From assembly GCA_963844635.1 (NCBI GenBank), contig CAWJPD010000004.1, positions 1 through 64,000 of the forward strand: DNA of 64,000 nt. Reading direction: 5' to 3'. Positions within the stretch are counted from its first letter, which is position 1. The number at the start of each line of letters is the position of its first letter. Both the position numbers and the translations under genes were made by a program. Below are positions 1 through 8,708 of this stretch, in pieces. The notes beneath the pieces are model-generated. The model worked only from the letters and a program-made list of their open reading frames with translations, was not told the DNA's origin and did not search any database. The stretch is from JAJPKK01 sp963844635. GTDB taxonomy: Bacteria > Pseudomonadota > Alphaproteobacteria > Rhizobiales > Xanthobacteraceae.

Positions 1-1
1 A

Positions 2-1661
2 CCCGGATTATGCATGAGGGCTGAAAGTTTTGCGGCGACTGTGGCAGGAAACGGCCGATTCACTTAGACAAGTTGTTGTTCCGACAAGTTGCCTCGCGTA
101 TCAACCCTGCGCCACAGCCGCCATGACTGACGATACGCTGCTTCCCTTCGACCTGCCAGCGGTGCGCCGTAAGAAACTCACAGTCGATTTTGCCGGCGGC
201 AATCAATCTTCCGATGCCGGACTGCTGTTGCTGCGCGAGGCGGAGCGCAGGCTTGGTGTTTGCCGACGGCTGGCGGAGGCGATGCCGGATCGACGCGATG
301 GCGATCGCATCCGCCACGCGATGTTTGAGATGGTCATGGCGCGCACCGCGGCGATCGCTTGCGGTCACAAGGATGCGATCGACCTCGACCGCCTGCGCCA
401 CGATCCGTTGATGAAGGTCGCGGTCGGGCGCTGTCCGGACAGCGGTGCAGCTCTCGCCTCGCAATCGACGATCAGCCGCCTGGAGAATACGCCGTCAAAG
501 AGCGAAGCGGCGCGGCTCTGCGCAGCCCTCATCGACCAGGTCGGCGCGACGGTGAAGCCGGGCAAGCAGGCGATACTCGACATCGACGACACCTTCTGCG
601 CCGCGCATGGCGGCCAGCAACTGGCGTTCTGGAACGCGCATCAGGACGAACGCGGCTTTGCGTCAATGCACATCTATCATGCGGCGAGCGGCGCACCGGT
701 CGCCGCGATTCTACGCCCGGCGCGAACCCCGAAAGGCACCGAGGTGTGCACCGTCATCAAGCATGTGACGAAGCACCTGAGGGAATATTGGCCGCACACC
801 CGCATGGTGTGGCGCGGTGACAGTCATTATGGGCGCGTCGAAGCCATGGAATGGGCGGAGGACAACGGCGCCGACTATATTTTCGGCCTTTCCGGCAACG
901 CCGCGCTTGATGCGCTGGCAGCCGAGACCGCCGACAATCTGCGCTTCCATCATGCCAAGAGCAGCCACACCAAGCTGCGCTCCTATGCAAGCTTCATCTA
1001 TCAGGCCGGCAGCTGGACACGGCCGCGCAAAGTGGTGGCGCGGCTCGAATGCTCGCTGCAGCCTGACACCGGCGAGGCGGTCACCTCAACCGGCATGCGC
1101 CAGGAGGTCGACATCCGCTACATCGTCACCTCGCTCAAGGGCTCGGCGCGGCATCTCTACGAGAATGTCTACTGCCAGCGCGGGCAGATGGAAAACCTGA
1201 TCAAGCTGCACAAGGCGCAGCTGGCGTCCGATCGCATGTCGTGTCACAGCGCGACCGCCAACCAGGTGCGGCTCGCTCTGCACACCGCCGCGTTCTGGCT
1301 GATGCACGCCGTGCGCTCAGCCATTCCGCAAACAGACCCGCTGGCGACCGCCGAGTTTGCCACCATCCGCGAGCGTCTGATCAAAATCGGCGCCCGGGTG
1401 ATCGAACATATCGCGCGTATTCGCATTCAGTTGCCGACGAGTTGCCCTCAGCGCGTGCTGTTCCGCACCGTCGCGCTCGGCCTGATGCCATCCGGTCCAT
1501 GAGCCCCCGGGGCGCGATGCCCGCCGTCGCCGCCGCTCACGGCAGATCAACACCGACGCGTCGCACCGCGAGTTGCTCCAAAACCGATCAGCCGGTCGGA
1601 GCGAACGTATGCGATTCGCCAACAAACGTGGAAAAACGCCCCTCGTCATGCATAATCCGGG
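2..1661 (+). mobile_element. IS1380-family insertion sequence, apparently complete
   Basis: Two 16-bp terminal inverted repeats, cccggattatgcatga at 2-17 and its exact complement at 1646-1661, bracket a single transposase gene. The left flank is cut by the window edge, so a target duplication cannot be checked. A shorter second copy of the same element type lies at 6479-6720. Confidence 0.88.
123..1502 (+). CDS. IS1380 family transposase
   Basis: DDE transposase of about 459 residues, the usual size for IS1380. The frame is open further upstream, but the start at 123 (MTDDTLLPFDLPAV) matches the start of the truncated copy at 6599, so the upstream codons are probably untranslated. The N-terminal VDFAGGNQSSDAGLLLLRE block and the central DIDDTF and WRGDSHYG blocks are typical of the family and carry likely catalytic Asp residues. 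The gene fills its IS, with about 105 bp before and 160 bp after it. It looks intact and is probably functional. Confidence 0.9.
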   Translation: MTDDTLLPFDLPAVRRKKLTVDFAGGNQSSDAGLLLLREAERRLGVCRRLAEAMPDRRDGDRIRHAMFEMVMARTAAIACGHKDAIDLDRLRHDPLMKVAVGRCPDSGAALASQSTISRLENTPSKSEAARLCAALIDQVGATVKPGKQAILDIDDTFCAAHGGQQLAFWNAHQDERGFASMHIYHAASGAPVAAILRPARTPKGTEVCTVIKHVTKHLREYWPHTRMVWRGDSHYGRVEAMEWAEDNGADYIFGLSGNAALDALAAETADNLRFHHAKSSHTKLRSYASFIYQAGSWTRPRKVVARLECSLQPDTGEAVTSTGMRQEVDIRYIVTSLKGSARHLYENVYCQRGQMENLIKLHKAQLASDRMSCHSATANQVRLALHTAAFWLMHAVRSAIPQTDPLATAEFATIRERLIKIGARVIEHIARIRIQLPTSCPQRVLFRTVALGLMPSGP

Positions 1662-2213
1662 CTAAGGATGAGTTCAATAAACCCGAAGTCGGCGGCACCA
1701 GGTACGCGCCGGACCGTCAAACGCTTCTTGTTCGCCGGCGCAGATCGCGCCGGCGACACTCAACTTGTTGATTGAAGAACGGTAAAATGGCCGTCCAATC
1801 CTGTCGGTCATGGTCATTCGCTGGTCTCCTTCTGGCTTCCCAGTTTGCGTTGAGTTTTACTAAGACACTGCCGCCGAAGGGTGATGAGCAGGATTGCAAC
1901 GACCATTAAGCCTTTCGTCGCGCTTCCGCGCCTAGTACGAGTTCACCGCTTAGACCCCGGCCACTGTCGGTCATCCATGTCGGGCGGAACGCAATTGAAA
2001 TGCCAGTCGGCGAAAGTCGGCCGCGAGGGCGTCAGTGGCCCTCAGCCGCCCTTTCTGCTCCCTCAGCATTCGCGTGCCGTGAAAAAACGCCTTCCGGCCG
2101 GCCCCTGAACCGCCTTAGAGAAAAAAGTCACCGTTCCCAGAATTCTCTTTCCGTCGCGCCGAACAGTTCACAGCCGAAATGGGAGCTGAACCTCAGCAAC
2201 AGACGCAAAGGCA
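1662..2213. other. Gene-free interval
   Basis: About 550 bp between the IS1380 end and the hydrolase gene. Short ORFs exist on both strands but none resembles a known family, and I see no clear promoter, RNA gene or repeat. Probably decayed DNA. Confidence 0.4.
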
Positions 2214-3113
2214 TTAGTCGTAAAATTCTGGAAGCAATCTCAGCGTATCAGATTGCGCCTTATCATGGTTGATAAAAAGCTTCGCCCGGTGCGTCGCGAT
2301 GATCCCCCTGACTCGGTCCATGGAGGCTATTGACGCGATCCTGTCCGTATTTAGAGAGGGCACTATGTCTTCGTCGAGATTTTCCTCCGAGTGAACGACG
2401 TCACCGGATAAGATGATGAAACCGGAATTATTTAAATGAACCAACAAAGATTGATGTCCAGGAGTATGCCCTGGGGTCGAAATCAGCACGACGCTACCGT
2501 CCCCAAATACGTCCGTATCGCCGTCGAGTAAATGAAGCCGCTTGGGAGTGCCCAGGAGCCCGCGCGCCAGAGCCTTCAGCTGATTCACGTTCTCGTTCGC
2601 TCCATCCGGAGAACTGATCCACGAATACTCCGATTGTTGCATCAGAATAACTGAACCTGGGAACAAATCTATGTTGCCGATGTGGTCGCCATGAGTATGG
2701 GACACCGCAACATAAGTGATATCGCCCGGGTTAAGTCCGATCGCCGCCAGTTGCACCGTTATCGTCTTATCCAAATGATAGACGATTAACTTTGGCAAAG
2801 TTGACCAGCCTTTTGGGTCGTTTAACGTGGACTTAGGAACGCCGGTGTCCCAGAGTATCCATTCGCGTCCCCGCCTTATGAGCCAGCAAGTCGACGAGAA
2901 TTCGATGCTCCGCCCGACATTTTCCCCTGGCGTCCATACCAACTCGTCGTTGGCAACGGAGCGGCCGCAGTCCAATCGATAAAGCCTTTGCGCGAAACCG
3001 GCTGTCACCGGGTCGGGTAGCTTCGGCTCAGCGCTCGCGATGCCGATGCAGCTTATTGAGATAGTTGAGACGATCAAAACCGATATGATTGCCGTTTTTG
3101 TATGCTGGAACAT
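2214..3113 (-). CDS. Exported MBL-fold hydrolase, AHL-lactonase-like
   Basis: Metallo-beta-lactamase-fold enzyme of 299 residues. An N-terminal hydrophobic stretch ending in a SCIGIASA-type site (about residue 28) is a probable Sec signal peptide, so it should act in the periplasm. The zinc-binding H139-x-H141-x-D143-H144 motif (SHTHGDHIGN) is present. H215 (in TPGHTPGH), D238 (in SGDVV) and H283 complete the expected metal ligands. The overall spacing and the TPGHTPGH block resemble the AttM/AiiA-type N-acyl-homoserine lactonases, so quorum-signal hydrolysis is a reasonable inference. Other lactone or ester substrates are possible. The gene stands alone, between an IS1380 and a decayed primase, and appears intact. 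Confidence 0.8.
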   Translation of the reverse strand: MFQHTKTAIISVLIVSTISISCIGIASAEPKLPDPVTAGFAQRLYRLDCGRSVANDELVWTPGENVGRSIEFSSTCWLIRRGREWILWDTGVPKSTLNDPKGWSTLPKLIVYHLDKTITVQLAAIGLNPGDITYVAVSHTHGDHIGNIDLFPGSVILMQQSEYSWISSPDGANENVNQLKALARGLLGTPKRLHLLDGDTDVFGDGSVVLISTPGHTPGHQSLLVHLNNSGFIILSGDVVHSEENLDEDIVPSLNTDRIASIASMDRVRGIIATHRAKLFINHDKAQSDTLRLLPEFYD

Positions 3114-3401
3114 GACTCACCCGTTCTCTCGCAATCCTTCGAAGAATGGACCAAGCCCCGTTTGCAAGCTTGCTCCTTTCTTTGCTATTCAACTTTGGGA
3201 GGGCTTCGGTCATATTAACGTATAGCATTGTGGAGTAATGGTCAGGTCGGCGGCTAGCGGGGCACCGGCCAGATGTTGGTTCAGTCCTCCACTGAACTCT
3301 AACACAGCTTTAAAAAGCTGGGCAATAATCTGGCGTGGCGCCAGGTAAAACGCGAACCCGGGGGTCAGAGGATGATCCGCGAACAGGCGACGCCATCATC
3401 A
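3114..3401. other. Upstream region of the hydrolase gene
   Basis: About 290 bp separating the divergent hydrolase gene from the primase remnant. It must hold the hydrolase promoter, but I cannot identify convincing -35/-10 boxes. A small inverted repeat, agctttaaaaagct, lies near 3306-3319. Confidence 0.3.
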
Positions 3402-3890
3402 TCATTCCTTTCCCGACGCCGGGATCAGGAACCGCGCGTCACCACGCGCGAGCTGCCGGGCGAGGCCGGCGCGAAGGTGGTCGGTGCCGTAGCGGCGGAG
3501 GTCATCGTTGAAGTCGCCGAGCACCGCCGAAAGGACGAACACCTCAATGCCGGCTGCGCGGGCGCGCTCGGTTAAGACGCCGGCCACCCTGTGGCCCGCC
3601 GGATCGCTGTCGCGGGCGATGTAGAGACGGCGCAAACTCTGCACTGTCAAAGCAGCAAGGTGATTGGCCGATAATGCAGCGATCATCGGCATGGCGGGCA
3701 GGGCCATGCGGAGGGATAGGATGGTCTCGATGCCTTCCCCGGCTGTCAGGATGTCCGGCCTGCCAAGAGTGGAGCCGCAGGAAAGCGCACGGCATTTCCA
3801 AGCAGGAGACCCATTGCGCGCCGCGGCGTCTCAACAGGAGCCTTGCCGTTGCCCGAAGGATCAAGCCAGGTGCGATGCAGAGACTCGGGT
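3402..3890 (-). pseudogene. Toprim-domain primase remnant, frameshifted
   Basis: The 3' half encodes the Toprim-type sequence MALPAMPMIAALSANHLAAL followed by RRLYIARDSDPAG, with the acidic DxD of the Toprim fold. Upstream, another frame reads WLDPSGNGKAPVETPRRAMG, the usual preceding block of plasmid or phage-type Toprim primases, so at least one frameshift separates the two parts. The N-terminal zinc-binding domain is missing. The relic stops near 3890, about 110 bp before IS21 copy A. Such primases are typical of integrative elements, so this may mark an old integrated element. Confidence 0.75.
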
Positions 3891-4114
3891 CCCGGGGGTC
3901 GCGCGCGCGTGGAGGGATGCTGAGCGAGGGTAACGCGGGGCTATGCGGTCATTTTTAGAAGGGCTTGGGGTTTGGATCGACCCCGTACCTCAGCGGGCTG
4001 GGTGTGAATTGGCGTGCAAAAAGGACCCCCTTTTCGGGGTGATCGGCATCCAATCGGGACCCCCGAAAAGAGGGGTTCACATTGGCCTCCATGATTCGTG
4101 GGGGCCAGACTGGG

Positions 4115-5614
4115 ATGTTGGTCGTGGAGACAATTGGGAGGATTCGCCGGGCCTTTTTTGTCCAGGGGAAAGCAATCAAGGCGATCTGCCGGGACCTTGG
4201 GGTATCCCGGAAAGTCGTGAGGAAGGTGATTTGCTCAGGATCGACCGAGTTTCGCTATCGCCGGGAAGATCAGCCACTACCCAAGATTGGCCACTGGCGT
4301 GACGCGCTGGATGAGTTGCTGCTGGGCAATGAAACGAAGGCCGCCCGTGAACGTCTGACGCTGATCCGGATTTTTGAGGAGCTGCGCGGTCGAGGTTATG
4401 ACGGCAGCTACGATGCGGTGCGCCGCTTCGCGAAGCGATGGGCGAAGGATCGCGGGCAAGTGACGGCGGCGGCCTATGTGCCGCTGAGCTTTGCCCCTGG
4501 AGAGGCTTACCAGTTCGACTGGAGCCACGAGATCGTCATCCTCAATGGCGTCACGGTGACCGTGAAGGTCGCCCACGTCCGGCTGTGTCACAGCCGCATG
4601 TTGTTCGTGCGCGCCTATCCGCGCGAAACGCAGGAGATGGTGTTCGATGCGCACGACCGCGCCTTCGCGCTATTCAAAGGGACCTGCCGACGCGGCATCT
4701 ACGACAACATGAAGACGGCGGTGGAGACGGTCTTCGTCGGCAAGGACCGCCTCTACAATCGCCGCTTCCTGCAGATGTGCAGTCATTACCTGGTCGATCC
4801 GGTTGCCTGCACGCCGGCCGCGGGCTGGGAGAAGGGGCAAGTCGAGAACCAGGTCGGCCTCGTTCGCGAACGCTTCTTCACGCCGCGGCTGCGGTTCAAA
4901 AGCTATGAGGAGTTGAACGGTTGGCTGACCGATAAATGCATTGCCTACGCCAAGGCGCATCACCATCCGGAGTTGACCGATCAAACGATTTGGGAGGTGT
5001 TCGAGGCGGAGCGGCCGAAGCTTGTCCCCTATGCCGGCCGGTTCGACGGCTTCCACGCGGTGCCGGCTTCGGTCTCAAAAACCTGCCTGGTGCGCTTCGA
5101 TAATAACAAATACTCGGTGGCATCGAGCGCCGTCGGCCGTCCGGTCGAGGTTCAGGCTTATGCGGATCGCATCGTAATCCGTCAGGACGGCCGGATCGTC
5201 GGCGAGCATCCCCGCACGTGCGGCCGGGGCGAGACGATCTACGATCCTTGGCATTACGTGCCAGTACTCGCTCGTAAACCCGGTGCCTTGCGCAATGGCG
5301 CCCCCTTCAAGGATTGGGTGCTGCCGGCCGCGATGGAGCGCATCCGACGCAAGCTCGCCGGTGCCGACGATGGCAATCGGCAAATGGTCGACATCCTTAC
5401 CGCGGTGATCACCGACGGACTGCCGGCGGTCGAGGCGGCGTGCGCCGAAGCGAGCGTCCAAGGTGTCCACTCCGCCGATGTCGTTCTCAACATCCTCGCC
5501 CGCCGGCGCAATCCTGATCCGCCTCCCACCATCTTCACGCCGGCCGCGCTGACATTGCGCCATGCTCCGATCGCCGATTGTGCCCGCTATGACAACCTCA
5601 GGAGACTTAACTGA
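4115..5614 (+). CDS. istA: IS21 family transposase IstA
   Basis: DDE transposase of IS21, about 499 residues from the start at 4115 (MLVVETIGRIRRAFFVQGK). This start gives the common IS21 N-terminus; the frame remains open upstream to 4082. An N-terminal helix-turn-helix (AICRDLGVSRKVVRKVI) binds the IS ends. The rve-type core includes FDWSHEIV (first Asp), GIYDNMKTA (second Asp) and GWEKGQVENQV (Glu). The stop codon overlaps the istB start by one base, indicating translational coupling. The coding frame is intact, unlike copy B, which carries an extra A near its N-terminus. Confidence 0.93.
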   Translation: MLVVETIGRIRRAFFVQGKAIKAICRDLGVSRKVVRKVICSGSTEFRYRREDQPLPKIGHWRDALDELLLGNETKAARERLTLIRIFEELRGRGYDGSYDAVRRFAKRWAKDRGQVTAAAYVPLSFAPGEAYQFDWSHEIVILNGVTVTVKVAHVRLCHSRMLFVRAYPRETQEMVFDAHDRAFALFKGTCRRGIYDNMKTAVETVFVGKDRLYNRRFLQMCSHYLVDPVACTPAAGWEKGQVENQVGLVRERFFTPRLRFKSYEELNGWLTDKCIAYAKAHHHPELTDQTIWEVFEAERPKLVPYAGRFDGFHAVPASVSKTCLVRFDNNKYSVASSAVGRPVEVQAYADRIVIRQDGRIVGEHPRTCGRGETIYDPWHYVPVLARKPGALRNGAPFKDWVLPAAMERIRRKLAGADDGNRQMVDILTAVITDGLPAVEAACAEASVQGVHSADVVLNILARRRNPDPPPTIFTPAALTLRHAPIADCARYDNLRRLN

Positions 5615-6465
5615 TGGAACGATCCGAACTGTTCGACCTCATGGCTGAGCTTCAGCTCTACGGGATGAAGGCCGCCTTCGATGAGATCATGGCGACCGCG
5701 GTCAAACGCCAGCACGAGCCGCAGCGCATCATCGGCGATCTGCTCACCGCCGAGATCAATGAGAAGCAGGCACGCTCGATCAAATACCAGCTCACCATAG
5801 CCAAGCTGCCGCTCGCCAAGGATCTCGACAACTTCCAGTTTAACGGCACGCCAATTAACGAGACCCTGGTGCGCGATCTCGCCAGCGGCGGATTCCTTGC
5901 CCAGCAGCGCAATGCCGTTCTGATTGGCGGGACCGGCACCGGCAAAACACATGTCGCCATCGCCATTGGCCGAAGCTGCATTCGATCGGGCGCTCGTGGC
6001 CGGTTCTACAATGTCGTCGATCTCGTCAACCGGCTCGAGGCTGAAACTCGCAACGCCCGCCAGGGCCGGATTGCCGATCAACTGACCCGCATGGACTTCG
6101 TCATTCTCGATGAGCTCGGCTATCTGCCTTTCGCTCAGGCCGGCGGCCAACTCCTGTTCCATCTCATCAGCCGGCTCTACGAGCGCACCTCGATCATCGT
6201 CACCACCAATCTCGCCTTCGGCGAATGGCCGACCGTCTTCACCGACGCCAAGATGACGACCGCACTGCTCGATCGTTTGACCCATCACTGCGATATCGTT
6301 GAAACCGGAAACGACAGCTGGCGCTTCAAAAGCCGAACTGACGATCAACCAACCCGCGCTCGCGCCGTCTCCGCAACCCCGACCAGCTCCGACGGCGCGC
6401 GCGCTACCGCCCGGACTTGTCACTCAAAGGGGTCCCTTTTGGATGCCGATAGGGGTCCCAATTAG
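5614..6465 (+). CDS. istB: IS21 helper ATPase IstB
   Basis: AAA+ ATPase that assembles on target DNA and stimulates IstA; 283 residues. Walker A is GGTGTGKTHVA (about residues 107-117) and Walker B is FVILDELGYLP. The C-terminal tail after about residue 245 is Ala/Thr/Arg-rich and runs into the right IS end. It overlaps istA by one nucleotide. The ORF is full-length and nearly identical to the copy at 60933-61784, suggesting recent transposition or gene conversion between the two. Confidence 0.93.
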   Translation: MERSELFDLMAELQLYGMKAAFDEIMATAVKRQHEPQRIIGDLLTAEINEKQARSIKYQLTIAKLPLAKDLDNFQFNGTPINETLVRDLASGGFLAQQRNAVLIGGTGTGKTHVAIAIGRSCIRSGARGRFYNVVDLVNRLEAETRNARQGRIADQLTRMDFVILDELGYLPFAQAGGQLLFHLISRLYERTSIIVTTNLAFGEWPTVFTDAKMTTALLDRLTHHCDIVETGNDSWRFKSRTDDQPTRARAVSATPTSSDGARATARTCHSKGSLLDADRGPN

Positions 6466-6478
6466 CTGCCGATTGACA

Positions 6479-6720
6479 CTCCGCCTCTCGAAGCAGCAGC
6501 ACCCGCATCGGACGACTGGTTACCGCCGACAAAATCGACTGTGCGTTTCTTGCGGTGGACGGCTGGAAGGTCAAAAGGAAGCGGGGTATCGTCAGTCATA
6601 GTGGTTGTGGCGGAGAGCTGATTGGCGAGGCAATTTGTCGACCAACAACTTGTCCGCGTGAATTGGTTCTTGCGCGCCACAGTCGCCGCAAAAATCTCAC
6701 CTGTAACGCATAATCCGGGT
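6479..6720 (-). pseudogene. IS1380 5' remnant cut at IS21 copy A
   Basis: The minus-strand reading from 6599 gives MTDDTPLPFDLPAVHRKK and VGGNQSSDAG, the N-terminus of an IS1380 transposase like that at 123. It is cut exactly at the IS21 right end. The outer end (complement of acccggattatgc, 6708-6720) matches the IS1380 terminal repeat. The rest of this IS1380 is not found on the other side of the IS21, so a deletion accompanied or followed insertion. Confidence 0.85.
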
Positions 6721-6803
6721 TTGTCCGTTGATCCTCCGCACGAAACGCGGGCCTTTGATGTCCAGACCCTTCGTTTTCAGTTGGATACGGACGGCCTCCG
6801 GCT

Positions 6804-7032
6804 GGCCGGCGCGAAACGATTTGAGAGCTGACCCAAGCATTGCGGATGGTGGTCATGACTGACAAGACAATCGATCTGGATCAGCACCGCGGCATTGCAG
6901 CCCAAAAGGCCACAGACCTTCGCCGGTTGCTTGCCGATGTGGAGGCCAACGAACAGGCATTGCGGCTGCGGCAGGATGAACTGGAAGCCCATTTGGTTGC
7001 CGCCCCGGCGATGAATTGGCTCGAAGCCGCTG
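6804..7032 (+). repeat. Dispersed repeat, partner at 27208-27446 (inverted)
   Basis: About 230 bp covering the start region and first half of the small gene at 6855. The same sequence with scattered differences and a small indel occurs in reverse orientation at 27208-27446, fused to a truncated serine recombinase. Confidence 0.85.
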
Positions 7033-7163
7033 GAAAAGCCCGCTATCTTCTCAAGCTCTTTGGTGCCTCGCTTGCGGCGCAGGATCCTCGCAGACAAAAG
7101 CTGATTGAAGCTGTGCTTGCTGACTTCGACCGGCTGTCGGCGCAACACGGCGAAGGTGAATGA
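6855..7163 (+). CDS. Small conserved hypothetical protein
   Basis: About 102 residues, charged and mostly helical in appearance, starting MTDKTIDLDQHRGIAAQKAT; in-frame starts also exist at 6846 (ATG) and 6840 (TTG). I recognise no domain. Its reality is supported by a second partial copy at 27208-27446 in which most differences preserve the encoded residues. The C-terminal half (KARYLLKLFGASLAAQDPRR) is absent from the other copy. Function unknown. Confidence 0.6.
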   Translation: MTDKTIDLDQHRGIAAQKATDLRRLLADVEANEQALRLRQDELEAHLVAAPAMNWLEAAGKARYLLKLFGASLAAQDPRRQKLIEAVLADFDRLSAQHGEGE

Positions 7164-7350
7164 GCGTGCGGCGCTGCTGTAAGTTCGCAAAACGAGCCAC
7201 GTGGCGAACGATGGAACGACCGACAATCGCGAAAAATTTGGGTATGCGCACAAGACCAAGGGCGCCGGTAAATCGGGCGCTCATGCCTGTTGTGTTCGGA
7301 AGGCCTTAACGCGCGCCGATCATCAATCGTCTCCCACCAGGTAGTCAACT
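7164..7350. other. Short intergenic region
   Basis: About 190 bp between two small genes. Nothing recognisable. Confidence 0.3.
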
Positions 7351-7614
7351 ATGGCGCTTGGCTTTCCCAATCAAAGCCGATCGTACGACGCGACGCTCCG
7401 CGCCGTCAGATTTTGGGGACACGACGGCGCAATGGAGGCGTCGTTCTTCATAAATCATGATGCGTTGCAACGGATACAGCCAGCCATAAGATTTGATGAG
7501 GAAGCGATGCTCCGCGCGTTCGATTCTCACAGAGATCTGACTGATTCAACGGCTGCGAAGGTTTACAGACGTGGTCGCAAGACGCTGTATGAATTGATTG
7601 CAGATGATTTCTAG
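7351..7614 (+). CDS. DUF1488-family protein
   Basis: 87 residues starting MALGFPNQSRSYDATLRAVR, followed by FWGHDGAMEASFFI and a C-terminal KVYRRGRKTLYELIADDF. This pattern (FPN-x-SRSYD, RFWG-x-D, KVY-x-RGRK) matches the DUF1488 family of small proteins common in proteobacteria. The function is unknown. The length is normal for the family and the frame is intact. It lies just upstream of the 0.3 kb inverted repeat that begins near 7626. Confidence 0.7.
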   Translation: MALGFPNQSRSYDATLRAVRFWGHDGAMEASFFINHDALQRIQPAIRFDEEAMLRAFDSHRDLTDSTAAKVYRRGRKTLYELIADDF

Positions 7615-7625
7615 ACGCGAACGTT

Positions 7626-7924
7626 TGATGGGATGATAAATGGTATAATTCAGGAGGAAATCGGCACTCCGTGGACTGCTCGTCATATTTATTTAATCCC
7701 AAGTTCGCGCAGACATCGGGGGGTCGTCCGGACCCCCCCTTTTGCTCTCAGCCGGTCTGCGAAATCCGGTACTTCCAAGGCCTTCATCCTTGCGTGCCAC
7801 CGATAGTCCTCCTCTGAATTGTCCGGAGGTCGCGAAGCCTTTGAGGTGTCTCTTGCCTCGGCTTGCGTCGCAAACCCCTGAGGCAGTTCGATCACCGAAG
7901 CTGAGCTCGTGCTTTTTAGACTAA
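7626..7924 (-). repeat. 0.3 kb inverted repeat, partner at 22518-22822
   Basis: About 300 bp closely matching the complement of 22518-22822. The shared block ends at aacgtttg on one side and ttttagacta on the other. It includes a GC-rich hairpin (ggggggtcgtccggacccccc) and one small ORF. No transposase is inside, so it may be a non-autonomous mobile unit or a duplication. Confidence 0.8.
7689..7895 (-). CDS. Small hypothetical protein in the 0.3 kb repeat
   Basis: 68 residues starting MIELPQGFATQAEARDTSKA, with KALEVPDFADRLRAKG near the end. No known domain. The same protein is encoded in the partner repeat at 22548. The two copies agree through AKGG and then diverge because the G-run of the hairpin differs in length, so the C-terminus is not conserved. 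Coding status is uncertain. Confidence 0.4.
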   Translation of the reverse strand: MIELPQGFATQAEARDTSKASRPPDNSEEDYRWHARMKALEVPDFADRLRAKGGVRTTPRCLRELGIK

Positions 7925-7975
7925 TTTAGTCAGGGGGATCAGTTTGGGAAACATGTCCAGATAATTCTGACGTGC

Positions 7976-8296
7976 TTGATGGTCTCCTTGTCGACGACGG
8001 GCGCCAGCTTGGCGGCCGATGCCGTTCGGAATTCGGCCATTCCGATATTCGCCACCGACGACAGGACCGGATGGCAACTGGACCGCACCTTTGGTGTCGA
8101 CGACCTAATTGCGGTACCCGGGGGGAGGGCCGGGGCCCATCACTTTCGACAAGGCCCACCCTTACGCGCCCCCCGGTCGCGGGGTTCCAACCTATCGCGT
8201 CGCCGGCAAAAAACAGCGCCGCGGAGACGGCTCGCGTTTGAGCCCCGACGCCTGCGGCAGGGACTTCCGGTAGGCGGTCACCGTCGGGTTTCTTAA
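7976..8296 (+). pseudogene. Remnant of an exported hypothetical protein
   Basis: Frame 1 reads SLAADAVRNSAIPIFATDDR, then TGWQLDRTFGVDDLIAVPG. After a frameshift the next frame reads GPGPITFDKAHPYAPPGRGV. Together these look like one secreted protein broken by an indel near 8122. I cannot name the family. The signal peptide is degraded, leaving LAADA as a possible cleavage region. Confidence 0.45.
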
Positions 8297-8303
8297 GCCG
8301 CAT

Positions 8304-8708
8304 GTGAGCAGGCTGTTCAACATGCCCCCCAAGTCCGATTCGAACTTGAAAAGCGAAATTGGAAATTATTCCGACACGCTGAGTTCATATTTCACTTCGA
8401 CATCGGCTTCGAACGGAGCACGCAAGACACCGAGGATGACCGGCTCACCCCTCTCCTTGCCAGCGCCTGTCTCGGCCTCCGCGGGGTTTGAGTGGTGGTG
8501 CTCGCGGATATGTAGCTGCGTCAGGGCTTCCGCTTTTCGTGAGCCGCTAAACCGATAGGAAGCGCTGTTCAACATGCCAGCCGGATCGGATTCGAACTCG
8601 CAAGTGGGATTGTGCGGAATCCGACGGGTCACCCGTCGACGGACGATCAGCTGGCCAATCTGTACATGCGCCGTTCCGTGTTGGAATGGACGATGCTCAG
8701 GCACGTCG
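8304..8708. other. Region with a diverged direct repeat and a short ORF
   Basis: The 14-mer ctgttcaacatgcc followed by a GATTCGAACT block occurs at 8313-8347 and again at 8565-8599. On the minus strand both encode FESD-x-x-GMLNS. A minus ORF (8366-8704) reads through the second repeat and ends FEADVEVKYELSVSE. I cannot assign a function, and it may be a relic. Confidence 0.4.

Larger units (their letters stand above)
4003..6478 (+). mobile_element. IS21-family element, copy A
   Basis: The termini are tgtgaattggc (4003) and the complement of tgtcaatcggc (ending 6478), with further internal end repeats of the gggacccc / gatgccgat type. It contains istA and istB. Flanking pentamers are ctggg (left) and ctccg (right), so no target duplication is visible. 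Insertion (or later rearrangement) cut an IS1380 remnant at its right side. A nearly identical inverted copy lies at 60920-63396. Confidence 0.92.

Noticed and set aside
8580..8640. tRNA-like T-arm (ggattcgaactcgc) near 8588
   Set aside because: No acceptor stem, anticodon arm or CCA-proximal pairing could be drawn on either strand.
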